Shown piece by piece: positions 29,555 through 39,436 of a DNA stretch of 64,000 nucleotides. Numbering within the stretch: the first letter of the stretch is position 1; each line of letters starts with the position of its first letter. A program made the position numbers and the translations under genes. Under the pieces are notes generated by a model, which had not been told where the DNA came from, ran no database searches, and worked only from the letters and a program-made list of their open reading frames with translations. Source of the DNA: Pseudomonas sp. DNDY-54 (GTDB lineage Bacteria > Pseudomonadota > Gammaproteobacteria > Pseudomonadales > Pseudomonadaceae); NCBI RefSeq assembly GCF_019880365.1, contig NZ_CP082271.1, forward strand, positions 4,030,001 to 4,094,000. Direction: 5' to 3'.

Positions 29555-30021
29555 GGGGTTCTCCACCGAGTGACTGCGCGCGATGATAGCGGTGCAGCAG
29601 GAGAACGGCCACGCACAGGACGGGTCATCGCATCGGAAAAGTGCGGGGCGTGTTCCGGCTATCAATAGACAAATGGTTGAAGGCGTTGGCCGGAGCCGGC
29701 CTTGCTCAACGCGGCCCGAGAACCCAGGACGGGATCAGACGGCGTTGAAGAGATCGCAAGCCGAAGGTGGATGCCCACCTTCGGTTGCCGTTTGCAGAAC
29801 CCAGTCCATATATGGAGGTACCCCCTGTACCCCTAGGTCGCTCCAAGGAACAGAACGTCCCGACCCCCTGGTTCCCCCGCTATGCGGGCTGTCGGTGGCC
29901 GACTAACCGGCACACCCAGTCTGCTTGCTCTCGCAGTGTGCTGCGAAAGCGATAAATAACGGCATCCCGCCAGTGCTGCCTCCAGGGTATTGCAGCCGCC
30001 CTTGCGGGCGGCGTTACTGCG
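29555..30021. ncRNA. gene-free region with a dense hairpin array; candidate structured RNA
   Basis: No believable gene is present; open frames use many codons rare in this genome (ATA, AGA, AGG, GGA). Between 29756 and 30012 there are at least six inverted repeats: CCGAAGGTGG/CCACCTTCGG with loop ATGC (29761-29784, extended by GCAA/TTGC with a bulge), CCATATATGG (29806-29815), GGTAC/GTACC (29817-29831), CCCGC/GCGGG (29876-29888), GTCGG/CCGAC (29891-29903), TCGCAG/CTGCGA extended by GCT/AGC (29927-29950), and GCCGCCC/GGGCGGC (29995-30012). Such density over about 257 bp suggests a folded RNA. The strand is uncertain; no clear promoter or T-run was found. Alternatives are a repeat cluster or the 3' UTR of the adjacent DUF1328 gene. 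Confidence 0.4.
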
Positions 30022-30192
30022 TTAAACGCGCGGTCCACGACCTCGACCGAAAATCAGCGAAGCGACAAACAGGACCAGGAAGACCACAAACAGGATCTTG
30101 GCGATACCTGTTGCAGTGCCGGCGATACCACCGAAGCCCAGTACCGCAGCGATGATGGCGATGATCAGGAATGTAATAGCCCAACTCAGCAT
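30022..30192 (-). CDS. DUF1328 (UPF0391) small membrane protein
   Basis: A 56-residue protein starting MLSWAITFLIIAIIAAVLGF and ending GRGRGPRV, with two hydrophobic helices separated by GGIAGTATGIAK. This is the characteristic pattern of the DUF1328 family (P. aeruginosa PA5482-like). Members are often general-stress induced; the function is unknown. A Shine-Dalgarno (GAGGAG-like) precedes the ATG. It lies downstream of a 78-residue secreted-type protein gene on the same strand. A GC-rich hairpin (29995-30012) sits just past its stop. Confidence 0.88.
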   Translation of the reverse strand: MLSWAITFLIIAIIAAVLGFGGIAGTATGIAKILFVVFLVLFVASLIFGRGRGPRV

Positions 30193-30263
30193 GGTGTAAC
30201 TCCTCTTCGGTTCAAGACATCTTCTGCGGGACCGATAAATGCATCAGCTCGCGGACCTACAAC

Positions 30264-30500
30264 TTAGAAAACCCAGCGCTGTTCCGACCGCACCTGCTTG
30301 TAATCAATCGTCTTCGGCGCAGGACCGGCTTGCACAATCCCTACTGGTTGAGCGTCATACATACGGATTCGTTCCGCTGACTCGTGTTGCTCCTGGCTGA
30401 GCGGTTGCGACATCGGTTGCTCGGCGCCAACGATCAGGGTTACCACTGCAGCGGTAAGGAAACCTTTGCTAACCAGTGAGAAGCGTGCTTGACGATTCAT
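30264..30500 (-). CDS. hypothetical small exported protein
   Basis: A 78-residue protein with an N-terminal signal or anchor segment (GFLTAAVVTLIVGA, about residues 14-27) and a Gln/Ser/Glu-rich polar tail. I do not recognise the family. ATG at 30500 has a strong Shine-Dalgarno (AAGGAG, seven bases upstream), so the alternative TTG two codons earlier is rejected. It lies 71 bp upstream of the DUF1328 gene, likely in the same transcript. The AT-rich upstream region (30501-30682) probably holds its promoter. Confidence 0.6.
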   Translation of the reverse strand: MNRQARFSLVSKGFLTAAVVTLIVGAEQPMSQPLSQEQHESAERIRMYDAQPVGIVQAGPAPKTIDYKQVRSEQRWVF

Positions 30501-30682
30501 CCTCAACTCCTTCTAAGCATGCGGTGCATGTCTATCTTTGCGAGTTATATTGCAGACCTCATGCCAGGCTTCGTTAACTAGTTTTATTCATAACTTTCAA
30601 CGACTTACATAATCCAAACTGTAGCCCGTCAACTTATATTGCACGATGCCCGCAGTCGGCGCCGGGCGAATTGCACGACGGA

Positions 30683-31114
30683 CTAATCCTTCTTGTGATT
30701 AAGGGTGTGAATTCGCTCGTGGCAGGCACGAATTTTCGGCAGTTCGATAGCCAGCAGCGCCTTGACGTCCGGTTCCGCCGTCTTCAGCGCATCCTCAAAG
30801 GCCGCGAGAATGCGTTCTTCGGTCTGGTCCAGTTGATCGACATACACCGCATCGCTATCGCCGAGCTTGGCTTTGGCGTCCGCGTATCTTTCACGTAGTT
30901 TGCCGGCGGTGGTGCCACCCTGAGCCGGTTGCTCCTGGTTGGATGCCACCTTGACCGACAACGCCTGGATGATGTGCGTCTTGGCCTGCGCCATATCGCG
31001 GAAAAGATGCTGCAGCTCGACGTCCTTCACCGCCTCGACCGCATGCTGGTAAAAGTGCTGCCCGTCGCGGGTGATCTCGATCAGCTCGTTGAGTTGGGTC
31101 ATGTTCTGGTTCAT
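30683..31114 (-). CDS. PA2169-family (DUF2383) four-helix-bundle protein
   Basis: A 143-residue, fully helical, ferritin-like protein. The start MNQNMTQLNELIEITRDGQHFYQ and the downstream HLFRDMAQAKTHIIQAL are typical of the PA2169/DUF2383 family. Members are commonly stress- or anaerobiosis-induced and have no settled function. ATG at 31114 follows a GGAGG-type Shine-Dalgarno (GGAGGACAC before ATG); the longer frame to 31189 is rejected. It lies divergent from algB. Confidence 0.82.
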   Translation of the reverse strand: MNQNMTQLNELIEITRDGQHFYQHAVEAVKDVELQHLFRDMAQAKTHIIQALSVKVASNQEQPAQGGTTAGKLRERYADAKAKLGDSDAVYVDQLDQTEERILAAFEDALKTAEPDVKALLAIELPKIRACHERIHTLNHKKD

Positions 31115-31425
31115 GTGTCCTCCGGATACGGATGCCGTGTGATGCGGCCCCGGCGAAGCCGGTTGAGCGCGCTCCGTCGAAGACCGCAAGCCCCGTGCCA
31201 GCGATTAAAAACGCGGCAGACCTTTATAATCAGGGACTTGTATTGCCGTTTCGCCTGAGCATTGATTGCAGCCTGCAGTAAACGGCTTCGGACACCGTGC
31301 AACTTGCAAGACTTTCCGTAGACTAATGCAGGCGCCAACACCTAGCCGGCATATTCGAGCCTCTTATTCCTACGTCTACGGTTCGAACAGCCAGACAAAC
31401 ACAGCCTTTGCCTGATGGAGCATTC
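31115..31425. other. divergent intergenic region upstream of algB
   Basis: A 311-bp region holding the promoters of the DUF2383 gene (minus) and algB (plus). It contains a short GC hairpin CCGGC-GAA-GCCGG (about 31151-31163), a TATAAT box at 31225-31230 without a good -35, and the AlgU-like element listed separately. No gene is supported here. Confidence 0.5.
31300..31326 (+). promoter_or_regulatory. possible AlgU (sigma-22) promoter of algB
   Basis: CAACTT (31300-31305), 16 bases, then ACTAA (31322-31326) resembles the AlgU/RpoE pattern GAACTT-N16-TCTRA with one mismatch per box. It lies 100 bp before the algB start. In P. aeruginosa algB transcription depends on AlgT/AlgU, which supports the reading, but two mismatches keep this tentative. 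Confidence 0.35.
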
Positions 31426-32768
<1,343 letters not shown>

Positions 32769-32772
<4 letters not shown>

Positions 32773-34556
32773 AAGTTCAGATGAAGCTGAGAACCCGTCT
32801 TTTTTTAGGGTTTTCGGCGTTGATGACGGTTGCGCTGCTAGGGCTTTTGCTGGCACTGGTCAGCGTAGTGCAGATGGCCCAGAGCCAGGAAACGCTGATC
32901 CGCGATAACTTCGGCGTCATTGAAGCCAACCAGCAGCTGCGGCAGGCGCTGGGCAATCACTTGCTCCAGCTCGTGCGTGAAGAACGCGACAGCGCTGCCC
33001 TTGCGCAAACCCGACACACCTTCCAGACGGCGCTGTCGCGGGGGATTTCCCAAGCGCCGCGGTTAGAGGACCGCCAGGCTTACCAAGCCATCGGCGACGC
33101 CTACGCCCGTTTTATCAACGAGCTGGAAACGCCGACCAGCCGGAACTGGACGCTACTGGAAGACAACGCCCTCACCCAGTCTTTCAACCGGGTGCGCGAG
33201 CTGATGGTCGACATGCAACAGAGCGCGTACGACCAGATCCGCGACACCGAGATTCGCAGCCGAGAACGGGCACAACTGCTTGCCGGGCTGCTGGGCCTCA
33301 CCGGCATTGCCGTGTTGCTGATCGGCTTCGTCACCGCGCATAGCTTTGCTCGACGCTTCGGTGACCCCATCGAGCAGCTGTCCAGCGTCGCCGACCAGAT
33401 CGGCCAGGGCGATTTCAACATCAAGCTGCCGACGTCCCCTATCGCCGAGCTCTCGTCGCTTATTCATCGTTTTGGGTTGATGGCGCAGGCGCTGCATGAC
33501 TTCAAACAGACCAATGTCGAGGCGCTGGTCGACGGCCAGCAGCGCCTGCAGGCCCTGCTCGACAGCATTGACGACGGCCTGTTGATCGTCGACCGGCAAG
33601 GCCGGCTGGAACATGCCAACCCGGTTGCTCAGCGCCAGCTGGCGTGGGAAACCGAGCATCTGGGCTCGACGCTCGGCCAAGCCCTCGGCTATCCGGAACT
33701 GGATGAAGCTGCACAGCAGGTGCTGGACGACAAACCGCTATCTGGCCCTCCAGAAGACCTGGTGATAGAGGCCGACGGTGAGCGCCGGCTCCTGTCGTGG
33801 CGCATGAGCCCGGTTAACCACCACGACGGACGCATCAGCGGTGCGGTGATGGTGCTTCATGACGTCACGGACCAGCGCACGTTCGAACGTGTACGCAACG
33901 AATTCGTCCTGCGCGCCTCGCACGAACTGCGCACCCCGGTGACCGGCATGCAGATGGCGTTCAGCCTGCTCCGTGAGCGCACGCATTACCCCGAAAACAG
34001 CCGCGAGGCTGACCTGTTCAGCACGGTGCATGAGGAAATGCAGCGCCTGGTCACGCTGATCAATGACCTGCTGAACTTCTCACGCTATCAAAGCGGTCAG
34101 CAGAAACTTGAACGCGTGCCATGCGACCCGGCCGAGCTTCTCGAGCAAGCGCGACAGCGCTTCCAACCTGCCGCCATGCAGAACGGCAAGGACATCAAGC
34201 TTGAGCTGCAAACGCCGCTGCCCAGCTTGATGCTGGATCGGCAACAAATGGAGCGTGTGCTCGACAACCTCATGAGCAACGCCCTGCGACACACGCCGGA
34301 CGGCGGCGAGATACGTCTGCTGGCCAGGCACCATGGCGAGCGGGTGATCCTCAGCGTCGAGGACAACGGGGAAGGCATCCCCTACAGCCAACAAGCGAGA
34401 ATCTTCGAGCCCTTTGTGCAGATTGGACGTCGCCGAGGCGGCGCCGGACTGGGCTTGGCCTTATGCAAGGAGATTGCCCAATTGCATGGTGGCCGTATCG
34501 GCGTGCATTCACGAATCGGTCACGGCACCATCTTCTATATCGCTCTGCCTATATGA
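32769..34556 (+). CDS. kinB: sensor histidine kinase KinB
   Basis: A 595-residue kinase, the same length as P. aeruginosa KinB. It has a membrane helix (about 14-36), a periplasmic helical sensor (about 40-165), a second helix (about 168-190), HAMP, a PAS domain (about 255-365; DSIDDGLLIVDRQGRLEHANP), the phosphorylated His at about 385 (RASHELRTPVTGM), and an ATPase domain (VLDNLMSNALRHTPDGG, VEDNGEGIPY, GGAGLGLALCKEI). It overlaps algB by 4 bp. KinB acts as kinase and phosphatase on AlgB, affecting alginate and virulence-type traits in P. aeruginosa. Confidence 0.95.
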
Positions 34557-34590
34557 CCCAGGCGGGGCCGAACAAGAAGAAGGAGCCTCC

Positions 34591-34998
34591 ATGCCCAGCC
34601 TCAACCCAAGCCCCGATCAACTGAAGCGCTTCGCCGAAGGGATGCCAGCCGGCGAACCGATCCTCATGCTCAACCTGCTGCGGTTCAATCAGGAGGCGGC
34701 TTACCCCGCCGGCAGCGGGGAAACGGCCTGCAGCGGAATGGAGGCCTATGCACGCTATAGCCGTACCGCGCTGAAAAAAGTCCGCGCGGCGGGTGGAGAG
34801 GTTCAGGTAGCGGCCCATGCACAGGTCGCTCTGATCGCACCGGAGCAGGAGCACTGGGATGAAATGTTGCTGGTGCGATACCCGACGCCGGAAGCATTTT
34901 TGGCCATGCTCGCGGATGAAGATTACCGAGCGGCAACCGTCCATCGCACTGCTGCGCTGGCGGATTCGCGGTTGATCGCCTGCACTCCCCGCGCGTGA
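34591..34998 (+). CDS. DUF1330 family protein
   Basis: A 135-residue soluble protein with a dimeric alpha/beta-barrel-type pattern: EPILMLNLLRF (about 21-31), YARYSRTALKKVRAAGGEV in the middle, and EMLLVRYPTPEAFLAMLADEDYRAATVHRTAAL towards the end, which is typical of DUF1330. The function is unknown. ATG at 34591 has AAGGAG six bases upstream; the frame open from 34414 overlaps kinB and is rejected. It lies 34 bp after kinB, on the same strand, so it may be co-transcribed. Confidence 0.82.
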   Translation: MPSLNPSPDQLKRFAEGMPAGEPILMLNLLRFNQEAAYPAGSGETACSGMEAYARYSRTALKKVRAAGGEVQVAAHAQVALIAPEQEHWDEMLLVRYPTPEAFLAMLADEDYRAATVHRTAALADSRLIACTPRA

Positions 34999-35005
34999 TT
35001 GCGCG

Positions 35006-35782
35006 TCAGGACTCCACAGCAAGCGCGGCGAGAATTGCCGCGGTCTCAGCATCCGGCTCACCGTCGAATCGTGTCGGGCGGTACTTCATCTGAAAGGCCG
35101 CGATAACATTTCGGGTTTCCAGATCCAGGTGCCCGTGCTCCGGCACTTTGTAGCCTTGGCTGACGAGCTGCGCCTGGAACCAGGCCACGTCCGGCAACTG
35201 CTCTGCAAACTGGTGACGTTGACGCTCGACCACGGCGGCATCCGGCCAAGGCACCAGACCCGCATCAGCCAGACGCTTCCAGGGGAACAGCGGACCGGGG
35301 TCAACTTTGCGCTGCGGCGCGATATCGCTGTGGCCGATTATTGCGCCAGGCTTTAAACCGTGGCGTTGCATGATGTCTTTGAGCAGGACGATCAGCGCGT
35401 CGATTTGCTGCTCCGAATAGGGATACCAGAGCCGCCCACGCTCGTCCTCGATATAGCCCCGGTTAACCAGCTCGATACCGATAGAGCTGGAGTTGAGCCA
35501 GGTTCGACCGTTCCACTGACTCTCACCGGCATGCCATGCACGGCGATCTTCGTCCACCAGTCGGTAAATGGTCGCGGGCGACTCGCCGATCAGATAGTGG
35601 CTGCTGACGCCGTCACCTTTGAGGATTTCGAGCGACCGCTGCAGGTCGCTCGAGGTGTAATGGAGCACGATGAACTGTGCGCGACTATCGTGACCGCGCG
35701 AGTGGTGGCTGGTATCAATACGCGGGCCGCTGGCGCAGCCGGCAAGCAACAAAAGAAAACCCGCTAGGATCAACGTTTTCAT
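35006..35782 (-). CDS. ampDh2: N-acetylmuramoyl-L-alanine amidase AmpDh2, lipoprotein
   Basis: A 258-residue amidase_2 protein that cleaves the lactyl-amide bond of anhydro-muropeptides or peptidoglycan. The N-terminus is a lipoprotein signal with lipobox LLAGC. Zinc-ligand motifs are visible: IVLHYTSS (first His), ..WHAGES.., and IIGHSDIAPQRKVDPGPLFPW (second His and catalytic region). A C-terminal peptidoglycan-binding-like segment follows (VSQGYKVPEHGHLDLETRNVIAAFQMKYRP). Size and position beside algB-kinB match P. aeruginosa AmpDh2 (259 residues), an outer-membrane amidase. The frame open to 36181 is rejected. Confidence 0.9.
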   Translation of the reverse strand: MKTLILAGFLLLLAGCASGPRIDTSHHSRGHDSRAQFIVLHYTSSDLQRSLEILKGDGVSSHYLIGESPATIYRLVDEDRRAWHAGESQWNGRTWLNSSSIGIELVNRGYIEDERGRLWYPYSEQQIDALIVLLKDIMQRHGLKPGAIIGHSDIAPQRKVDPGPLFPWKRLADAGLVPWPDAAVVERQRHQFAEQLPDVAWFQAQLVSQGYKVPEHGHLDLETRNVIAAFQMKYRPTRFDGEPDAETAAILAALAVES

Positions 35783-35921
35783 ACGGCACCTCTGGTCAAC
35801 AACGGCATGACACAGACTGGAATGAGTCGGGCATACGGCCCGCAAGAGCGCCGAGAGAATGGCGCCGAAGCGAAGGGCGGGGATTATAGCGAGGCGGCCC
35901 GGCGGCTCACAGAGCGACTGG

Positions 35922-37751
35922 TCAGCCCGCTTCGATGCGATTGCGCCCGGCGCCTTTGGCGCGGTAAAGCGCTTTGTCGGCGCGCTCGAATACTTGCTCG
36001 GCGTGGTCTGTCTCGGCGAAGCTCGCAAGCCCGCCCGATAGCGTGACCTCGATTCGCGCACCCTTGAAGTGGAACGGGCAGTTCTGAATGCCGGAGCGCA
36101 GGCTTTCGAGCACCAGCAAGCCTGCCTCAGGCGGGGTTTCCGGAAGCAACAGCGCGAACTCCTCACCACCGAAACGGGCAATGAAGTCGGTCTTGCGCAG
36201 TCGCTTGCGTAATTCGCTGGCGATGATCTTCAACACGCGGTCGCCGGCCAGATGGCCGAAGCTGTCATTGATACGCTTGAAGTGGTCGACATCGAGCACC
36301 GCCAGAAGCAGCTGGCCGCCATAGCGTTGCTGGCGCGCCACCTCCAGCTCCAGCCGCTCATCCCAGCCCGCCCGATTGGGCAGCTCGGTCAGTGGATCGC
36401 GCAAGGCTTTCTGGCGCTGTTCCTCAAGATGTTCCCGCATGCCTGTCGCAGACTGCTCTAGGCTCGCCACCCGCTCAACCAGAGTACTCAGCCGCTCGCT
36501 AACCTGCTGTTCGTGAACGCTGCGCTGTTGCTCGTACGAATCCACGGTCTCGAGCAGACGGTCGATTCGGACTTGCACGGCTTGCTTGAGACTTGGCAAA
36601 TCCTTCGCATCGAGCATGCTGGTTTGCAGCCCATCGAACTGGTTGCGCAGCGCCTCGTCCAGCGCCTGGGCTGTTTCTTTGCTCTGCACATGCCCCTGAT
36701 GAGTTGCGCAGAGGCTTTCGTGCATAGTCGCCAGTCGGTCATTGAGCAACTTCAGGTAACTTTCGAACTCGCGCTGGCCCTGATCAGCCGCCGCCACCAT
36801 CAGCTGCGCCAAGTCATCCAGCAATGGCACCAGTTCATACCAATTCAGCCCCTGCTCGATGCGCTCACGAAGCGCCAACACTTTTGGCTGTTGATGCTCC
36901 GGTAATTGCAGACCGTCAAGCAGGTGATAGAGCGTCGCCTCCACACGCTCGGCGATGGCGCTGTAGGCTTGCTCGGGAGTAGTCGGAAGCAAGTGGCTGT
37001 CCGTCGCCTCGCCGGTAATCGCAGCGGAGGGGTCGTCTGGCGCCCTGTGATGGGGCGTGAACAACGGGTTTGCGTCAGCGCTGATTGTTGACGATTCCTC
37101 ATCGGCCAGCGGCTCTCCCGCGTCGGCGGTGCGCTCGGCTTGCCGGGCCGGTGGTGTTGCGGCCAATGGCCCAGGTTCCACTGTTGAAGCGGCGTTCTCA
37201 CCAGCCGTTGTCGGCGGCTCTGCAAGACGTTCGCGCTGGCCGAACAGCCTGCCAATAAGGCCTACAGAGCTGCCGCTGCCACCCAGCTGAACGGCCAGCG
37301 CTCGGTCTTGGAGCTCGCCTAACTCAGCAAGCAGCCCTGGCAGTTCAAGCGGCTGCGCGGCGCGCTCGTCGAGCTGCTTGGCAAACTTCTTCAGCGGTTT
37401 ACGGATATCGCTCGGCAGTGACAACTCCAGGAGCTGCGCCACGAATCGGTGCAGCGCCTGAGTCATTTGCGCAAGTCGTGTCGCCCTGCTCCTCTCGGTA
37501 TCGAGCACTGCGCGTTCGAGGCGCGGCACGAGCGCGCCCAAACGGTCATCGAGCGCGTCATCGCGCAGGGCGTCGCGAAGCTCGCGCATGCACGTTTCCA
37601 CAGCGGGGTCGGTGCCGTCCGCCGCGTAGCTACTGCGCACGAGGCTGCGGCGCAGCAGGTCAAGATGTACCTGCCAACGCTTCTCGAGCGCTTCGTGCTG
37701 CTCCAATGACTGCAGGTATTTTTCTTTCCAACGTTGCGCTTCGTCGGTCAT
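35922..37751 (-). CDS. diguanylate cyclase, DgcH-like
   Basis: A 609-residue cytoplasmic protein with no membrane helix. The N-terminal roughly 430 residues are helical and charged, with coiled-coil stretches (QSLEQHEALEKRWQVHLDLLRRSLVRSS at the start). The C-terminal GGDEF domain (about 445-605) has FGGEEF and an RKTD inhibitory site five residues before it, so product feedback is expected. The N-terminal signature and position between ampDh2 and an exonuclease-family gene match what I recall of P. aeruginosa PA5487 (DgcH). The start overlaps the upstream gene by 4 bp. Confidence 0.88.
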   Translation of the reverse strand: MTDEAQRWKEKYLQSLEQHEALEKRWQVHLDLLRRSLVRSSYAADGTDPAVETCMRELRDALRDDALDDRLGALVPRLERAVLDTERSRATRLAQMTQALHRFVAQLLELSLPSDIRKPLKKFAKQLDERAAQPLELPGLLAELGELQDRALAVQLGGSGSSVGLIGRLFGQRERLAEPPTTAGENAASTVEPGPLAATPPARQAERTADAGEPLADEESSTISADANPLFTPHHRAPDDPSAAITGEATDSHLLPTTPEQAYSAIAERVEATLYHLLDGLQLPEHQQPKVLALRERIEQGLNWYELVPLLDDLAQLMVAAADQGQREFESYLKLLNDRLATMHESLCATHQGHVQSKETAQALDEALRNQFDGLQTSMLDAKDLPSLKQAVQVRIDRLLETVDSYEQQRSVHEQQVSERLSTLVERVASLEQSATGMREHLEEQRQKALRDPLTELPNRAGWDERLELEVARQQRYGGQLLLAVLDVDHFKRINDSFGHLAGDRVLKIIASELRKRLRKTDFIARFGGEEFALLLPETPPEAGLLVLESLRSGIQNCPFHFKGARIEVTLSGGLASFAETDHAEQVFERADKALYRAKGAGRNRIEAG

Positions 37752-38617
37752 CTCGCAGCGTCCACTGAGATCGGCAACGAATCGCCATGTAAAGAATTGG
37801 GCAGGCGAATCTCGACGGCCACCGGCAAATGATCCGAGCTAGCCTGTGCCAACACATCGACACGCTCGAGCGTCAGACTGGGGCTCAACAGTATGTGATC
37901 AAGGCAGCGCTGGGGGCGCCAGCTAGGGAACGTCGCCTGAATTTGTGGAGCCAGCAAGCCGAGGTCACGTAGCGGCGAATGCTCTAGCAGGTCGCTCGCA
38001 TGGGTGTTCATATCCCCCATCAGGACCTGGTGCTTGTAGTCTCCGATCAGCTCGCGAATGTAGGCCAGTTGGCGCGTTCTTGCACCGCCACCAAGCGCCA
38101 GATGCATGACGACGACCACCAGCGCATCCTCGCCCTCGCCGAAACGCAGCAGAATGGCCCCGCGGCCGGATGGGCCGGGAAGGGGATGATCCTCCAAACC
38201 CTGGGGTTCGAGACGGCTCAACACACCGTTGCTGTGCTGGGCAAAACGGCCGAGATTGCGATTAAGTTGCTGGTACCAATAAGGGAAGGAACCAAGCTGG
38301 GCGAGATGTTCCACTTGGTTGATGTAGCCGGAGCGCAAGCTGCCGCCATCGGCTTCCTGCAGGGCGACCAGATCGTAATTACCCAGCAGTTCGCCAATGC
38401 GTTGCAGATTTCCGGCACGCCCCGGATGCGGTAGCAGATGCTGCCAGCTGCGCGTGACGTAATGGTGGAAGCGCTCGGTACTGATACCGACCTGAATATT
38501 GAAACTCAGTAGCCGCAAACGGCCATCGCAGGGAAGACCGCTGGAGTTCAGGCAGAGCGGATTGACGCGCGCCTGCCCGGGACCGGCCAAACGCGGAGAA
38601 CTCCAACGGCGCAACAT
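37748..38617 (-). CDS. endonuclease/exonuclease/phosphatase family protein
   Basis: A 289-residue protein of the DNase I-like fold. Family motifs are LRLLSFNIQVG (metal-binding Asn), LVALQEADGGS (catalytic Glu), LLMGDMNTH-type sequence written VLMGDMNTHASDLL, and the C-terminal SSDHLPVAVEIRL (Asp-His pair). No signal peptide is visible. The substrate may be nucleic acid or a phosphoester lipid; sequence alone does not decide. It is tightly coupled to the diguanylate cyclase gene downstream (4-bp overlap) and lies 6 bp after dsbA. Confidence 0.88.
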   Translation of the reverse strand: MLRRWSSPRLAGPGQARVNPLCLNSSGLPCDGRLRLLSFNIQVGISTERFHHYVTRSWQHLLPHPGRAGNLQRIGELLGNYDLVALQEADGGSLRSGYINQVEHLAQLGSFPYWYQQLNRNLGRFAQHSNGVLSRLEPQGLEDHPLPGPSGRGAILLRFGEGEDALVVVVMHLALGGGARTRQLAYIRELIGDYKHQVLMGDMNTHASDLLEHSPLRDLGLLAPQIQATFPSWRPQRCLDHILLSPSLTLERVDVLAQASSDHLPVAVEIRLPNSLHGDSLPISVDAAR

Positions 38618-38623
38618 CAGCGC

Positions 38624-39253
38624 TTACCGGGCTGCGCGTTCTTTTTCGATGAGGAAGTCGGCGACTTCCAAGGCGCGCTCCGGGCCACCCGCCGAGCCGA
38701 TGTCGAAACGGTACTTGCCATTGACGATCATGACCGGTACGCCAGTGATCTGGTAGGCCATTGCCAGTTTTTTGGCCTGTTCGGCGCGACTCTTCACACC
38801 GAACGAATTGTACGCTTTGAGGAAGGCGTCCTGATCGACCCCCTGTTCGCCGAGAAACTCGGCCATCTTCTCGGGCGTCTCGAGCTTCTTGCCGTCGCGG
38901 TGATAGGCGTTGAATACCGCGTCATGCACCTTCTGCTCGACATTCATCGACTCCAGCGCCAGGAACATCTGGCCGTGCACATTCCAAACGCCGCCGAACA
39001 TGGCAGGGATACGCTTGAAGTCGACGTCGTCGGGAAGCTGTTCGACCCAGGGATTGATAATCGGCTCGAATTGGTAGCAATGCGGGCAACCGTACCAAAA
39101 CAACTCGACCACTTCGATTTTGTCCGGCTCGGCGACCGGCACCGGGGTTTTCAGTTCGACATACTCTTTGCCTGCCTGAAAATCCGCCGCATGAGCCGGC
39201 AAGCCGAACAGGCTGGCGGTGACAAGAACGGCGCTGAGAACGAGTTTACGCAT
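38624..39253 (-). CDS. dsbA: thiol:disulfide interchange protein DsbA
   Basis: A 209-residue periplasmic oxidoreductase with a signal peptide (MRKLVLSAVLVTASLFGLPAHA). The active site is CPHC in FWYGCPHCYQFEP (about residues 52-64), and the cis-Pro loop is TGVPVMIVNGKYRF. It introduces disulfides into exported proteins. It heads a compact minus-strand group with the exonuclease-family and diguanylate cyclase genes. A terminator of the preceding cytochrome gene lies 127 bp upstream. Confidence 0.96.
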   Translation of the reverse strand: MRKLVLSAVLVTASLFGLPAHAADFQAGKEYVELKTPVPVAEPDKIEVVELFWYGCPHCYQFEPIINPWVEQLPDDVDFKRIPAMFGGVWNVHGQMFLALESMNVEQKVHDAVFNAYHRDGKKLETPEKMAEFLGEQGVDQDAFLKAYNSFGVKSRAEQAKKLAMAYQITGVPVMIVNGKYRFDIGSAGGPERALEVADFLIEKERAAR

Positions 39254-39379
39254 GGTGACTCCCTTGGCTTGAACGGCTGAGCGATAGCGTCACAGGCTGC
39301 AGCAAATCATTCCTGCTCGCCAGCGCTTTTTTGCCGCTTTTCAATATCTTGACAATCATTGTAGCGAGGCCAAAAACAA

Positions 39380-39416
39380 AAAAGGCGTTCAGGTTTGTGA
39401 CCTGAACGCCTTTTCA
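39380..39416 (-). terminator. terminator of the cytochrome c4 gene
   Basis: On the minus strand, AAAAGGCGTTCAGG pairs with CCTGAACGCCTTTT around a seven-base loop and is followed by TTTGTTTTT. It is a strong rho-independent terminator separating the cytochrome c4 gene from dsbA. The symmetrical A- and T-runs would also work on the plus strand. Confidence 0.92.
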
Positions 39417-39436
39417 AACGGCCATAGCCGATACTG

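Noticed and set aside
29583..29906. Plus-strand frame of 107 codons in the hairpin-rich region.
   Set aside because: Contains many codons rare in this genome and no domain; the stem-loops explain the region better as RNA or repeats.
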